A stretch of 64,000 bases of DNA from Rhodoferax sp. BLA1 (GCF_013416775.1 NZ_SZVI01000012.1:372001-436000); one strand, 5' to 3'; numbered from the stretch's first letter, positions 44,252 to 52,712 are shown. Numbers and translations: made by a program. The notes: generated by a model not told the origin, from the sequence alone.

Positions 44252-44400
44252 GGATAGGACTTTATTTTGTGCATTTGAGATGCATGTGGCGGTAGTTGAG
44301 CAACTTAGGATGGAACTTTTTATTCCCGATCAAAGGCAAGCATCTATATAAATCAACAGGTTAGCGACGTTTTAAGATAGAACTTTATTTGTCGCTAACA
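44251..44400 (-). repeat. Left-type transposon end with three dispersed TnsB-like sites
   Basis: Read leftward, copies of the end repeat lie at 44372-44391 (CAAATAAAGTTCTATC, identical to the first right-end site over 16 bases), about 44306-44325 (AATAAAAAGTTCCATC) and 44251-44269 (CAAAATAAAGTCCTATCC). They are spaced by about 55-65 bases, the dispersed layout of Tn7's left end. The terminus is GTCGCTAACA. The innermost site shares its first base with the tnsE stop. Confidence 0.88.
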
Positions 44401-44405
44401 ATAAC
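44401..44405. repeat. Target site duplication ATAAC, right copy
   Basis: ATAAC follows the terminal ACA of the element and equals the five bases before the other terminus at 21476-21480. Confidence 0.93.
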
Positions 44406-44759
44406 TTGTTCCAAGTATTGAAGTCCGTCAAAAGATGGCCGTTTATCCGCGCAAATGAAGTCCTAAACAAGAGCCCAACATATGCGGGTTTGCTCAGTCT
44501 TGGAAATTGGTGACCATTTCCAATATTCGCATAAACATCAACTTTTTGTTTTGTTCAGCAGGATGCCATCCATGGACATCATGGAGGGCTTGAAGTAAGC
44601 CTTCAAGCGCGTCGCGAGAAAACTCACTTTTGAAATGACTATATCCGCAAAGCCAATTGAGAGATCAATCGCACGGATAATCAGAATATGGATTATCTGT
44701 GCGAAATCGCTGCCTTATTGATGAGAAATGTGCGCATCTAGTTTTGAGGAAATGGGGTC
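44406..44759. other. Non-coding region between transposon and Septu-like pair
   Basis: These 354 bases are what originally followed the glmS target. I find no supported ORF, no further TnsB-like repeat and no tRNA. It is moderately AT-rich and should contain the promoter of the ATPase gene. GAGGA about 11 bases before ATG 44760 is its ribosome-binding site. Confidence 0.4.
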
Positions 44760-46040
44760 ATGCTCAATCACCTGAAGTTAAAAAATGTCGGCCCGGCGCC
44801 AAGCATGGAACTTACCTTTGGGCAGCGACTAAACCTGATCACGGGTGATAACGGACTTGGTAAGAGCTTTCTTTTAGACATTGCCTGGTGGGCATTGACC
44901 AGAAAGTGGCCTTCAGAAATCAACCCACGCCTTACTTCTGGCAAGAGGGCGCTTCCTAGCAGTGAAAAACTTGCGACGATCGGTTTTGCCTTTGCTGGTA
45001 AAAGTCGAGTCGAAGACTATGAGAGCAGCTATCTGCCGCGTGACGAGGCCTGGACGGGCCGACCAGGCCGGCCCGCCAACCCGGGGCTGGTTTTTTACGC
45101 CATGGCAGATGGCAGTTTTGCTGTGTGGGACCCAGTTCGTAACTATTGGCGCACCCAAGACGGGGTGGATGTGCAAGACCGCATCCCCGCTTATGTTTTC
45201 AGTCCCGCAGAAGTTTGGGACGGGTTGCTCGGCAAGGACGGCAAGCCGCTTTGCCTGGGCTTGGTGATGGACTGGGCGGGCTGGCAGAAGGAAAACAGCT
45301 CGGCGTTTGAGAGCCTTCAAGCTGTCTTGAAGGCCATGTCCCCCTCAGACAAAGAGCGCTTGACTGTAGGCGAACTGACGCGTGTCAGCCTGGACGATGC
45401 GCGGGACATTCCCACCATCCGCATGCCCTACGGACAAGACGTGGCCGTACTGCATGCATCTGCCGGCATGCGGCGCATCCTAGCACTGGCATATTTGTTG
45501 GTTTGGACATGGGAAGAGCATTGCAAAGCGGCGAAACTGTTACGAGAGGAGCCAACCAATCAGGTGGTGTTTCTCATTGACGAGGTGGAGTCGCATTTGC
45601 ACCCACAGTGGCAGCGCCAAATCATTCCAGCCCTACTGGCAGTGGCGCGTACGCTCATCAAAAAGGCCGAAATCCAGGTCATCACCGCCACGCATTCGCC
45701 TCTGGTGATGGCCTCGGTAGAGCCCCTTTTTGATGCGAAGCGGGATGCATGGTTCGACTTGGATCTTGAGCGTAGGAAGGTCGTGTTGCGCCAACGTGAA
45801 TTCGAGAAGCACGGCAGTGCGGCCAGTTGGTTGGTCAGCGAGGCATTTGACCTCCAAAGTGGTCGTGCGTTGGAGTATGAAGACTTGGTGAAGAGGGCTG
45901 CGGCCTTGTTGGAGCAAGATGCCCCGAGTGCCGACCGAATCAACGCGATGAATGCAAAACTCGTGGAGGCGCTCAACCCAACTGATGACTTCCTGTTCAA
46001 CTGGCGTTATGTTTGTAAGAAGAAGGGTTGGCTTGAATGA
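44760..46040 (+). CDS. AAA ATPase of Septu-like (PtuA-like) defence pair
   Basis: A 426-residue OLD/ABC-like ATPase: Walker A TGDNGLGKS (28-36), an ABC-type region HASAGMRRILALAYL (232-246), Walker B VVFLIDEVESHLHP (269-282) and switch histidine in ITATHSPLVMAS. No TOPRIM domain follows, so it is not an OLD nuclease. Its stop overlaps the start of an HNH gene by four bases. An ATPase directly coupled to a small HNH protein is the Septu (PtuA/PtuB) layout, hence the call; other ATPase-HNH pairs exist. It lies outside the Tn7-like element but next to the same target site. Confidence 0.8.
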   Translation: MLNHLKLKNVGPAPSMELTFGQRLNLITGDNGLGKSFLLDIAWWALTRKWPSEINPRLTSGKRALPSSEKLATIGFAFAGKSRVEDYESSYLPRDEAWTGRPGRPANPGLVFYAMADGSFAVWDPVRNYWRTQDGVDVQDRIPAYVFSPAEVWDGLLGKDGKPLCLGLVMDWAGWQKENSSAFESLQAVLKAMSPSDKERLTVGELTRVSLDDARDIPTIRMPYGQDVAVLHASAGMRRILALAYLLVWTWEEHCKAAKLLREEPTNQVVFLIDEVESHLHPQWQRQIIPALLAVARTLIKKAEIQVITATHSPLVMASVEPLFDAKRDAWFDLDLERRKVVLRQREFEKHGSAASWLVSEAFDLQSGRALEYEDLVKRAAALLEQDAPSADRINAMNAKLVEALNPTDDFLFNWRYVCKKKGWLE

Positions 46041-46636
46041 TTCCAGTGCAGTTACAGCCGGAGCCCATTGATTTTGATATGGAGGTCCGACAGAAGGGAT
46101 TGGCCTGGATAGCTCAAAAGGGGTTCACATTTAATGCCCCAGCCCCAAAAGGGACCAAATTTCCCGCCTATTGGTCCCACTCGAATAGGCAGTTGTGGAC
46201 AGCCTATTCGGGCGTTTGCGCTTACTTGGCCATCTACTTTGAATGGGTCACTGGTGCCAGCTCAACAGACCACTTCGTTGCAAAGTCAAAGGATGCTGCA
46301 CAAGCCTACGAATGGGGCAACTACCGACTGTCGTGCTTGGGGCCGAACCGGAACAAGAACAAGTATGAGGATGTGCTTGATCCCATCGGGCTGGTGCCAA
46401 ATACGTTCGAACTCGTCTTGACCACTGGTCAAATTCGTCCAGGTCGCGCACTGACCGACAAGGCAGATATCGCAGCGGCTCGCAAATCCATTACCAGGCT
46501 GAAATTGGATAGCACATACCATCGCGAGATGCGAATGACGCACTACGCGCGGTACCTGAGAAACAAGGACGTGCAAACGTTGAGGGAGCTTTCTCCATTC
46601 GTTTGGTATGAAGCTGATCGTCAGGGGTTGCTGTGA
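46037..46636 (+). CDS. HNH endonuclease of Septu-like (PtuB-like) defence pair
   Basis: A 199-residue protein with a degenerate HNH core: D78-H79 in STDHFVAKS, N95 in YEWGNYRLSC and N104/N106 in GPNRNKNK; YSGVCAYL provides one cysteine upstream. The usual CXXC zinc pairs are not complete. The likely role is nicking or cutting nucleic acid when the ATPase partner is triggered by infection, as in Septu. It is translated by coupling to the ATPase gene (ATGA). Confidence 0.8.
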   Translation: MIPVQLQPEPIDFDMEVRQKGLAWIAQKGFTFNAPAPKGTKFPAYWSHSNRQLWTAYSGVCAYLAIYFEWVTGASSTDHFVAKSKDAAQAYEWGNYRLSCLGPNRNKNKYEDVLDPIGLVPNTFELVLTTGQIRPGRALTDKADIAAARKSITRLKLDSTYHREMRMTHYARYLRNKDVQTLRELSPFVWYEADRQGLL

Positions 46637-46729
46637 AAGCTTGTCAAGCATTCATCGGGGTGGTGCTGCCGACCAATAACTGAGCCAGGTGTTGCCGCCG
46701 ACAAGCGGAAGGAGTTGGTATCGGTAAAT

Positions 46730-46756
46730 GCCCGTCGCCAGTAACTGGCGTCGGGC
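46730..46756. terminator. 27-base near-perfect palindrome between convergent genes
   Basis: GCCCGTCGCCAGT, one base, ACTGGCGTCGGGC: 13-base arms with a single mismatch. It sits between the end of the HNH gene and the end of the leftward small gene, so a bidirectional terminator is likely, though no T-run follows. A REP-like element is the alternative. Confidence 0.5.
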
Positions 46757-46773
46757 AGTAGGCGGGGCCGCGC

Positions 46774-46983
46774 TCAATCCTCGAGGCTCACCCCCAAGGC
46801 AGCCAGCTTCTTGGCATACGAGTCCCTGCGTTTGGCTGCCTTTGCTGCTGCTTCTGTGGCCGCTTGGATGGCCTTGGGACCCTTTTGCGCAGCAGCTTTG
46901 ATCAATCCGAACTTGTGCGCAGCATCTGCCTGCGCCCGCTTGAAAGTGGCGATGAGTTCGGTATGGGCAACGGGTGGATTCAC
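46774..46983 (-). CDS. Small Ala/Lys-rich protein of unknown function
   Basis: GTG 46983 is preceded by a strong GGGGAG ribosome-binding site five bases upstream, giving a 69-residue protein. It is helical and rich in alanine and lysine (FKRAQADAAHKFGLIKAAAQ, ATEAAAKAAKRRDSYAKKL). A longer frame upstream is open but lacks good starts. No family is recognised; its composition recalls small histone-like or coiled-coil proteins. Confidence 0.6.
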   Translation of the reverse strand: MNPPVAHTELIATFKRAQADAAHKFGLIKAAAQKGPKAIQAATEAAAKAAKRRDSYAKKLAALGVSLED

Positions 46984-47078
46984 AGGTACTCCCCTATCTG
47001 ATAGCGCATTTTCTGGACTTTTTCGCACCCATCGCCGCGCAAGGCAGGATGACGGCATGGGGCTTCGAGTGATTGGCT

Positions 47079-47492
47079 TTAAAGCTTGACGTTGGTGCGC
47101 AGCAAGGCTGTTCTCAATTCTCGAGTAGCAGGTTTTGAAACGTCCACCTGTTGAACAGCCAGGTCGAACGGTGAGCCTGGCCTGATACTGGTTGGCAGTA
47201 TCTTTTTGGTGGGATTCGCAGCGGGGTAGGTGCCCTGACCCGGACACATGCGAACGGAAAATCCGAACTCATCGAGTACGCCTTTTGCATACAACTCCGC
47301 CAATTGTTGAAACGTCACGAAGGTTGAGCGTTTCACTTCTTTGAGCCCTGGCTCACGAATATCACGAACGATCTCGAATTTGCCCTGCGTGTCTCGCTGC
47401 GTATCGGTAAACGGATGCAGCAAGAAGGTCTGACGAACCCCATTCTGTTTGGACACCCGTGTGTGTTCGACAGCGATATCAGTTAACAGCAT
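47079..47492 (-). CDS. Hypothetical protein, 137 residues
   Basis: ATG 47492 follows a good AAGGAGG ribosome-binding site, which excludes the longer frame starting 90 bases earlier. The protein begins MLLTDIAVEHTRVSKQNGVR and contains FEIVRDIREPG and GVLDEFGFSVRMCPGQGTYP. No signal peptide, membrane helix or known family is visible. It is probably co-transcribed with the 69-residue gene 95 bases downstream. Both lie at the edge of the accessory region. Confidence 0.6.
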   Translation of the reverse strand: MLLTDIAVEHTRVSKQNGVRQTFLLHPFTDTQRDTQGKFEIVRDIREPGLKEVKRSTFVTFQQLAELYAKGVLDEFGFSVRMCPGQGTYPAANPTKKILPTSIRPGSPFDLAVQQVDVSKPATRELRTALLRTNVKL

Positions 47493-47582
47493 TTTGTGTT
47501 CCTCCTTTTTTATGCCAGAGCTTGCCTCGCCGCAAAAGAAAAGGGGAGCCGTTGGGCTCCCCTTGACTGGCAACGAAGACAA

Positions 47583-48221
47583 TCAGGCCAGCACAGTCTT
47601 CAGGTAGGCCGCAATGGCATCATCCTGGCAGTTGGCGAAGAAATACTCTTGGAACTTGTCGCCAGCGATGGCAGCCTTCAACAGGTCTTGGTCGATTTCT
47701 TTCAGGACGGTCAGCATGTCCTTGCAGGAAACGGCCTTCACTTGCGACAGGATGCCCCGGTTTTTTGCCATGATGGCTGCACGCTCTTTGGGGTAGCCCA
47801 GACCGCGTTCGCCTTCAAACAGTTTGCGATAGCAATCTTGCAGGTTCAGTTCGGCAGCCCAGCCAAAGCCTTTGGCGTAAGGCATAGAGATGGCATTGCC
47901 GTCGTTGATCTGGCCAAACAGGAATGCGTCCGTCGGGTCGATCACCAGACCACACTGCACGCCGGGCATGGCGTTACAGGCCAGCATGGCGCCCATACCG
48001 GTACCACAGCCAGTCACCACAAAATCAGCGGCCTTGGAGTTGAGCAAAATGGCGGCCAGCACGCCGTTCATCACGTAGGTGAGCTGCGCCTTGTCATCAG
48101 CCGCGTACATGCCATAGTTGAAAACGGTGTGTCCCATTGGCTCGACGACAGTCTTGAGTGCATTGAAGATGATGTCGTTCTTGGCGGCTTGGCTGTTTTC
48201 ATTGATCAGGGCGATTTTCAT
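47583..48221 (-). CDS. RpiB/LacA/LacB-family sugar-phosphate isomerase
   Basis: A 212-residue protein starting MKIALINENSQAAKN, with the family loop VVTGCGTGMGAMLACNAMPGV carrying the active-site cysteine, and DAFLFGQINDGNAI. It belongs to the larger RpiB-like subgroup with a C-terminal extension (RpiB proper has about 150 residues), so ribose-5-phosphate isomerase activity is plausible but another aldose-ketose phosphate is possible. ATG 48227 or 48236 are alternative starts. It is a single gene. Confidence 0.85.
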   Translation of the reverse strand: MKIALINENSQAAKNDIIFNALKTVVEPMGHTVFNYGMYAADDKAQLTYVMNGVLAAILLNSKAADFVVTGCGTGMGAMLACNAMPGVQCGLVIDPTDAFLFGQINDGNAISMPYAKGFGWAAELNLQDCYRKLFEGERGLGYPKERAAIMAKNRGILSQVKAVSCKDMLTVLKEIDQDLLKAAIAGDKFQEYFFANCQDDAIAAYLKTVLA

Positions 48222-48329
48222 TGTCATTGCTTTCATGCAGATTAAATAGCAGCCGATTTTACGCGGCCTCACCTTTTGCCAGATGAACAAAGACGTTGTT
48301 CTTTGCAAGCACCCGAGGGGTCGATGTGA

Positions 48330-48493
48330 TTACCGAGCGTTTTCCGGTCGGACCGCCAAGGCCACAACCGCCACACCTGCAGCGACCACCAAGGCGTCTT
48401 CGATCAAACCGCTGCGGGTCTGCCCGATGCGGGCCATTTCGAGCTTACGGCCTGCCAGCGTCGCATAAGCACGTGGTACGGCGGTTGTAATAG
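48330..48493 (-). pseudogene. Possible C-terminal gene remnant
   Basis: The minus strand reads an open, protein-like stretch (LAGRKLEMARIGQTRSGLIE, then a hydrophobic Ala/Val segment ending RPENAR and TAA) without an acceptable start, running into the 3' end of the permease gene in another frame. The hydrophobic helix and polar lead look real, so it may be the tail of a lost membrane protein gene. I cannot name the family. Confidence 0.25.
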
Positions 48494-49252
48494 CTACTGA
48501 GCTGCCAGTTTCCAGCGTTGTGTGCGACGGGACAAAAACTCAAATGCGCAGTCAGTGGTAATGGCAAGAAGACCCGTGAGCAGGGCGCCTTGAAGAACGT
48601 AGGGCGTATTAAAACCACTCAGACCAATGATGATCGGCGAACCCAGGTTTTGGGCACCCACAGTAGCGGCTATGGCAGCGGTGCCAATATTGATCGTGAC
48701 CGAGGTGCGTATCCCCGCCAGAATCACTGGGGCGGCCAGCGGCACTTCGACAGATCGAAAGACCTGCCACTGGCTCAAGCCGAGGCCCCTGGCCGCATCC
48801 ACCACAGCTTCCGGTGTGGAGTCCAGCCCCGCGATCACGGCTTGCAACATTGGCAACAGACCGTATAGAGCCAGTGCAATGTAGGCAGGCCGTTCGCCAA
48901 ATCCGATCAGAGGCACGGCCAATGCCAGCACGGCCACCGGCGGGAAGGTTTGGCCCATGGCCACCAGCGACTCCACCGTGCTTTGGTATTCGCGCCCACC
49001 CGCGCGAGTGACCCATATGCCAGCAGCCAGCGCCAATACCAAGGCAGAACCGCTAGAAACCAGCACCAGCGCCACATGGGCGCCCAGCAGGTTGATGAAG
49101 GACTCTTGCCGGTACATGGGCCGTTCTTGCATGGCAAACAAGCGGTGAAATACCGGCTCCAACTCCGTCATGAACAGCGCAAGCAGGATGAGCAGCGTGA
49201 CCAGAACGACCGTCGTTCTCAGGCTGTTGTCTGCTGCTGGCCGTTTTTTCAT
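48494..49252 (-). CDS. yehW: Osmoprotectant ABC transporter permease (YehW/OpuCB type)
   Basis: A 252-residue inner-membrane permease with about six helices and the EAA loop (VVDAARGLGLSQWQVFRSVE). GTAAIAATVGAQNLGSPI is typical of glycine betaine/choline type permeases. It is the last gene of a four-gene operon with binding protein, large permease and ATPase, and overlaps the ATPase gene by four bases. The operon order matches yehZYXW of E. coli, a low-affinity betaine importer. Confidence 0.9.
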   Translation of the reverse strand: MKKRPAADNSLRTTVVLVTLLILLALFMTELEPVFHRLFAMQERPMYRQESFINLLGAHVALVLVSSGSALVLALAAGIWVTRAGGREYQSTVESLVAMGQTFPPVAVLALAVPLIGFGERPAYIALALYGLLPMLQAVIAGLDSTPEAVVDAARGLGLSQWQVFRSVEVPLAAPVILAGIRTSVTINIGTAAIAATVGAQNLGSPIIIGLSGFNTPYVLQGALLTGLLAITTDCAFEFLSRRTQRWKLAAQ

Positions 49253-50211
49253 GCGGACTGATCCTTGGTTGGATCGGCATCTTTTCGGGGGAGCAATAAA
49301 TCGGAAAAGTGCATTTCTCCGGCGTGACTGCCGTTGGTGTTGATCACTGGCAGGATCGGCGTGCCTTGCACGATGAAGGCAGAAAGTGCCTCTCTCAGAC
49401 TGGCATCAACGGAAATCGCTTTGCCACCCGTTGGATGTCCTGGACGCAGATGTTCGCGAACAGACCCGAGCCCCAAACGCTTGATGCCCAGTTCGGCACG
49501 CCCCAGGAAGTCCACCACAAAATCACTGGCCGGGTGTGAGAACAAATCAAGTGGTGTGCCATCTTGAACGATTTGCCCGTCCTTCAATAACACCACGCGA
49601 CTGGCAAGAAAGAGCGCTTCATCGATGTCATGGGTGACCATCACAATGGTTTTGCCTGCGAGCGCATGAATGCGCTTGAGTTCTCGCTGCATCACGATGC
49701 GGGTCACCGGGTCCAGTGCGCCAAAGGGCTCATCCATCAACAGAATCTCTGGGTCTGCAGCCAGGGCACGGGCGACACCTACACGCTGTTGTTGACCGCC
49801 CGACAGTTCATGCGGGTAGCGCTTGGCGAACTCGGCGGGTGGCAACTGCAGCAGCTCCAAAAGCTCATGAACCCGAGCTCTGATTTTGTCTTTGGGCCAG
49901 GCCAGCAAGCGCGGCACGGTAGCGATATTTTTTTCGACAGTCCAATGTGGGAACAAGCCCACCGACTGAATGGCATAACCCATGCGCCTGCGCAAATCTT
50001 CGGGTGTGAAATCACGGATCTCGCGGCCTGCGAAGCGGATGCGACCCCGGTCATGTTCCACCAAGCGGTTGATCATGCGCAAGGTGGTGGACTTGCCCGA
50101 GCCCGACGGCCCAATCAGGACCACAAACTCGCCTTGCCCAATCGACAAATTCAAATTGGCAACGGCAGGGTGTTCACCATAAGCCTTGCTGACATTGTCA
50201 AATTCAATCAT
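49249..50211 (-). CDS. yehX: Osmoprotectant ABC transporter ATP-binding protein (YehX/OpuCA type)
   Basis: A 320-residue ATPase: Walker A GPSGSGKST (34-42), signature [15 protein letters not shown], Walker B ILLMDEPFGALDP and VTHDIDEALFLA. The C-terminal extension has a CBS-like segment (SVDASLREALSAFIVQGTPILPVI) as in OpuCA-type proteins, where CBS domains sense ionic strength. It lies between the two permease genes; the gap to the large permease gene is three bases. Confidence 0.92.
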   Translation of the reverse strand: MIEFDNVSKAYGEHPAVANLNLSIGQGEFVVLIGPSGSGKSTTLRMINRLVEHDRGRIRFAGREIRDFTPEDLRRRMGYAIQSVGLFPHWTVEKNIATVPRLLAWPKDKIRARVHELLELLQLPPAEFAKRYPHELSGGQQQRVGVARALAADPEILLMDEPFGALDPVTRIVMQRELKRIHALAGKTIVMVTHDIDEALFLASRVVLLKDGQIVQDGTPLDLFSHPASDFVVDFLGRAELGIKRLGLGSVREHLRPGHPTGGKAISVDASLREALSAFIVQGTPILPVINTNGSHAGEMHFSDLLLPRKDADPTKDQSA

Positions 50212-50214
50212 GGC

Positions 50215-51414
50215 CTATGCTCGAACCCAAGGGCGGGAGAGGGCCGTCAGCATGGTGAAAACACCGTTGGCCAGCCAGGTCAACACCACGATGGGGATCA
50301 AGGCCAGCACCACCAGATCCAGCGCGCTGCTAAACAAGCCCTCAAACATCAAAGAACCGAGTCCGCCCGCACCAATCAGGGCGGCAACTGCGGTCAAGCC
50401 AATGGTTTGAATCAGCATCACTTTCAGACCCGACAGAATCACCGGAAACGCCAGCGGCAACTCCACCTGCCAGAACAATTGGCTGTTTGACAAGCCCATG
50501 GCTTTGCCGGATTCGGTCAAGGCCTGTGGCAGTTGGCTGAGTCCTTCGCTGGTGCTTCGTGTCAACGGCAGCAGCGAGTACAAGGTCAATGCGATCACAG
50601 CAGGTGCCAGACCTATTCCCTGTAAACCCCAGGCGGGCAGCAAGGGGAACAATTTCCCCAACCATGCCAGCACAGCGATCAACAAACCGAACAGGGCAAT
50701 GGAAGGAATGGTCTGGACAAGGTTCAACAGGGGAAAGACTCGGCTGGCCCAAGCGGGATGCCGGTGAATGGCCACCCCCAGGGGCAAACCCATCACCAAG
50801 GTGAAAAAAGTGACGAGGGAGATGATATGAATGTGTTGCCCAAGTGCTCGCCAAAAATCGTCTTGGCGGTTGGCGAATTCTTTGAGTAGAGACAGGCTGT
50901 CAAGTGTGCCGCAGGCCAGCAGCCCCAACAACCCTGCAAGCACAGACAACCAGTAGAGGTAGCGTGCCCATGTTGTGGCCCGAACACGCCGCAAGGCATC
51001 GTTTGCGGCTAGCCACGCGATCAGTACCGTCAGCCAGTAGCCACTCGACAAAGCAATGCGGCCCAAACCGTCGGTCTGTGTGTTCGCTACGGCCGCAAAT
51101 TGTCCCGACATGGCAGTCAAATACCATGAGCCAGAAGCAAGAGCCACCAATACAAATGCAGAAAAAAAACTCTGCCAAGACCTGTGGCAGAGTCCAACAA
51201 TGGCGGCGACGAAGACCAAGCTCAGCGCCAGCAGGCTCTCTTTCCAGAGAGAGCCCGTTGATTCAGAAACTGTCCAAAGGCTCAGCCCTTGGCCGCTAAG
51301 CAAACGGTTTGGGGCTGCACTGACCAGCGGCAGGCCAGTCAGAACCAGCAAGGCAAGCAGCACCAAAATCACCAGGGAAGACGGTTTGGAGAAACGCGAC
51401 ATGGGTGCAGGCAT
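50215..51414 (-). CDS. yehY: Osmoprotectant ABC transporter permease, large subunit (YehY type)
   Basis: A 399-residue permease with extra N-terminal helices before the transport core, as in YehY. The core has the EAA loop (ALTESGKAMGLSNSQLFWQV) and GLTAVAALIGAGGLGSLMFEG. Hydrophobic stretches at about 14-34, 62-80, 84-100 and 140-165 form the additional domain. It is in operon with the binding protein gene nine bases upstream. Confidence 0.9.
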   Translation of the reverse strand: MPAPMSRFSKPSSLVILVLLALLVLTGLPLVSAAPNRLLSGQGLSLWTVSESTGSLWKESLLALSLVFVAAIVGLCHRSWQSFFSAFVLVALASGSWYLTAMSGQFAAVANTQTDGLGRIALSSGYWLTVLIAWLAANDALRRVRATTWARYLYWLSVLAGLLGLLACGTLDSLSLLKEFANRQDDFWRALGQHIHIISLVTFFTLVMGLPLGVAIHRHPAWASRVFPLLNLVQTIPSIALFGLLIAVLAWLGKLFPLLPAWGLQGIGLAPAVIALTLYSLLPLTRSTSEGLSQLPQALTESGKAMGLSNSQLFWQVELPLAFPVILSGLKVMLIQTIGLTAVAALIGAGGLGSLMFEGLFSSALDLVVLALIPIVVLTWLANGVFTMLTALSRPWVRA

Positions 51415-51423
51415 TGGCCATGT

Positions 51424-52356
51424 TCAGCTCTTGAGAAGGCCTTTGGCTTTCAAGTAATCGGCAGCAACTTTCTTGGCATCCTGGCCTTCAAGCGCAATCT
51501 TCGCATTGAGGGACTGCAGTGTTGGGCCGTCCAAGGTTTTGAAAACAGGCGCCAATATGTCTTTTATTTTGGGGTTCTTTGCAAGGACGGACTCTCGAAT
51601 GATGGGGGCCGGTGCGTAAACAGGTTGGATGCCCTTGGGGTCGTCAAGAATCACCAAGCCCAGAGCGGCAACGGGCCCATCTGTTCCATAGGCCATTGCC
51701 GCGTTCACGCCAGAGGTGTTTTCGGCGGCCGCCTTGATCGTCACGGACGTGTCCCCGCCAGCCAGGGTTAGCAACTGATCCTGACTGAGTTTGAAACCGT
51801 AGGCGGTCTGGAAAGCGGGGAGGGCGTCCGAGCGTTCAATGAATTCAGCCGATGCTGCAAGCTTGAACTTGCCGCCACTGGACAGCCAGCGGCCCAAGTC
51901 TGCCAGCGTCTTGAGCTTGTTGGTGTTGGCCACGTCTTTGCGGATCGCAATGGCCCAGGTGTTGTTGGCTGGTGCCGCAGCCAGCCAGGTAATCTTGTTC
52001 ACCTCAGAGTCGAGTTTGTTGACCAGATCAAAACCAGCTTGGGCATTTCTCCAGGCAGGATTTTTCTCGTCCGAAAAAAAGAAGGCCCCATTGCCGGTGT
52101 ATTCGGGATAGATGTCGATTTCCCCTGCGACGAGAGCACTGCGCACTATTTTTGTATTGCCCAGTCGTACCTTGTTTTCAGTCTTGATGCCGTGAGCTTC
52201 CAGTACCTGAACAATAATGTTGCCGAGTAAGGCACCCTCTGTGTCGATTTTGGAGCCGACGCGCACCGGTGCATCTTGTGCCCAGATAGACGTTGTGAGC
52301 AGCGCTGACGTCAACGAAACCAAGGTCAACGCCCGACGTGAAATTGAAGCTGTCAT
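51424..52356 (-). CDS. osmF: Osmoprotectant ABC transporter substrate-binding protein (OsmF/YehZ type)
   Basis: A periplasmic binding protein of 310 residues. The signal peptide (ALTLVSLTSALLTTSIWAQ) precedes RVGSKIDTEGALLGNIIVQVLE, and EIDIYPEYTGNGAFFF holds the family's Tyr-rich ligand site for quaternary amines. ATG 52356 is preceded by AAGGA six bases away. It is the first gene of the yehZYXW-like operon. The ligand is probably glycine betaine or a related compound. Confidence 0.92.
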   Translation of the reverse strand: MTASISRRALTLVSLTSALLTTSIWAQDAPVRVGSKIDTEGALLGNIIVQVLEAHGIKTENKVRLGNTKIVRSALVAGEIDIYPEYTGNGAFFFSDEKNPAWRNAQAGFDLVNKLDSEVNKITWLAAAPANNTWAIAIRKDVANTNKLKTLADLGRWLSSGGKFKLAASAEFIERSDALPAFQTAYGFKLSQDQLLTLAGGDTSVTIKAAAENTSGVNAAMAYGTDGPVAALGLVILDDPKGIQPVYAPAPIIRESVLAKNPKIKDILAPVFKTLDGPTLQSLNAKIALEGQDAKKVAADYLKAKGLLKS

Positions 52357-52712
52357 GTTGTGTCCTTGTTGAAGTGAAATACATCGGAATCGAACCAGGT
52401 CGTCGCAAACGGTAGCGAATCCACCAAGCGTAGCCGGGTATCCAAAAACCTCCGTTTTGATCCAAATAACCAGTACGGCCGGCGTGGCAATGGGTAGAGA
52501 TCTGGTACCAAGGCAACTCCGGACGCGCGTGGTGTACCTCATGGTAGTTGTTATTGAGATAGAGCAGGCGCCAGGGATTTGCTCTTTTGCAACATGGGCG
52601 GGAGGTTGTGAAAAGCTACCGTCACTGGCTGCATGGAATCCCCCGTTCTGGCTCTACCTTGGCGCTGCAAAGATCCCTAAGCTTCGCGCCAAGTATTGTC
52701 CTGGAGCCCATC
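52357..52712. promoter_or_regulatory. Divergent region between osmF and the NTF2-like/FAD oxidase genes
   Basis: These 356 bases hold no well-supported gene, although a frame from TTG 52587 runs into the NTF2-like gene. It should carry the promoter of the leftward osmF operon, for which I see no clear boxes, and a possible sigma-54 promoter on the right side (52649-52663). Confidence 0.4.
52649..52663 (+). promoter_or_regulatory. Possible sigma-54 promoter for NTF2-like/FAD oxidase genes
   Basis: TGGCTCTACCTTGGC has the invariant GG and GC separated by ten bases, but departs from TGGCACG-N4-TTGC at three places. Its position predicts a transcript start near 52675, compatible with the TTG start at 52713. 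Confidence 0.35.

Larger units (their letters stand above)
21481..44400 (+). mobile_element. Complete Tn7-like transposon at attTn7, 22,920 bp
   Basis: The element begins TGTTGACATCAAATAAAG and, read from the other side, TGTTAGCGACAAATAAAG, so the termini are inverted repeats starting TGT. It is flanked by the duplication ATAAC and sits 23 bases beyond the glmS stop, the attTn7 position. tnsABCDE run from 36219 to 44251. Cargo from 21767 to 35847 is a DUF6602 gene, an Hma-like defence operon and an XRE/DUF5131/TcmP cassette. All five tns genes are open and both ends are intact, so the element may still be active. In Tn7 the tns genes start near the glmS-side end; here the cargo occupies that place and the tns operon is pressed against the distal end. 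Confidence 0.95.

Noticed and set aside
46676..46680. A third ATAAC after the Septu-like pair, suggesting a second tandem transposon from 44406 to 46675.
   Set aside because: No TGT/ACA termini and no TnsB-like repeats border it. A given 5-mer is expected by chance about once per kilobase.
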